NCBI GenBank assembly: GCA_030627085.1
Contig: DAOUSS010000124.1
Coordinates: forward strand, 1-5,169
Direction: 5' to 3'
Length of the DNA: 5,169 nucleotides
Source: Candidatus Stahliibacteriota bacterium
GTDB taxonomy: Bacteria; Hydrothermota; UBA3073
Shown here: one piece after another, positions 5,166 to 5,169 of the stretch
Layout of the letters: each line of letters begins with the position of its first letter
Position numbering within the stretch: position 1 is the stretch's first letter
The notes under the pieces: model-generated
Told to the model about the DNA's origin: nothing
What the model saw: only the letters and a program-made list of their open reading frames with translations
Databases searched by the model: none
Made by a program: the position numbers and the translations under genes

Positions 5166-5169
5166 AAGG

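Larger units (their letters stand above)
5031..5169. other. Repeat-rich non-coding window end
   Basis: No coding frame is supportable here. It holds a bipartite hairpin built on the second palindrome copy (5098-5133), a 13-bp tandem duplication (5140-5165) and a minor 6-bp stem ggttgt/acaacc (5070-5075 with 5082-5087). It would be the leader region of the broken gene. Confidence 0.55.

Noticed and set aside
4718..5169. rpsU (ribosomal protein S21) at the head of the operon
   Set aside because: No frame resembles the short basic S21 protein; the only recognisable coding trace is the four-helix-bundle remnant.

Overview
The window is a bacterial chromosomal segment in which every supportable gene lies on the minus strand. 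Reading along transcription (high to low coordinates) the order is: a decayed four-helix-bundle (23S rRNA intervening-sequence-type) gene, dnaG (primase), rpoD (primary sigma factor), a YhhQ-family queuosine-precursor transporter, a stand-alone PTS EIIA domain of the PtsN/fructose type, and the first 22 codons of a lipoate-protein ligase A/LipM-type gene that runs off the left edge. The DNA is AT-leaning. The dnaG-rpoD pair is the core of the classical macromolecular-synthesis operon, but rpsU, usually its first gene, is not visible; the remnant gene sits in that position.

The organism cannot be fixed from the sequence. A vegetative sigma factor with a medium-length non-conserved region, a bacterial DnaG, a four-helix-bundle remnant and intergenic gaps full of short repeats would fit an uncultured candidate-phylum bacterium known mainly from metagenomes. 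That is inference from general recollection, not a classification.

Layout: 1-68 start of the lplA-like gene; 69-117 spacer with four 8-bp tandem units; 118-564 PTS EIIA; 565-775 spacer with a perfect 20-bp GC-rich palindrome, a 10-bp-stem hairpin and 10-nt-period repeats; 776-1441 yhhQ; 1442-1523 spacer; 1524-3026 rpoD; 3027-3064 short spacer; 3065-4717 dnaG; 4718-4749 spacer with a 7-bp tandem repeat; 4750-5030 four-helix-bundle pseudogene; 5031-5169 repeat-rich non-coding end with a second copy of the palindrome and a 13-bp tandem duplication.

Functionally the coding part is ordinary housekeeping: replication priming, basal transcription, tRNA-modification precursor uptake, phosphotransfer signalling and lipoylation. 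I found no new multi-gene system. What stands out is the non-coding DNA: four of the spacers carry short tandem repeats of a related GTTAAT/GTTATT core at different periods (7, 8, about 10 and 13 bp), two carry the same palindrome, one gene is broken, and the EIIA domain has lost the second conserved histidine of its family.
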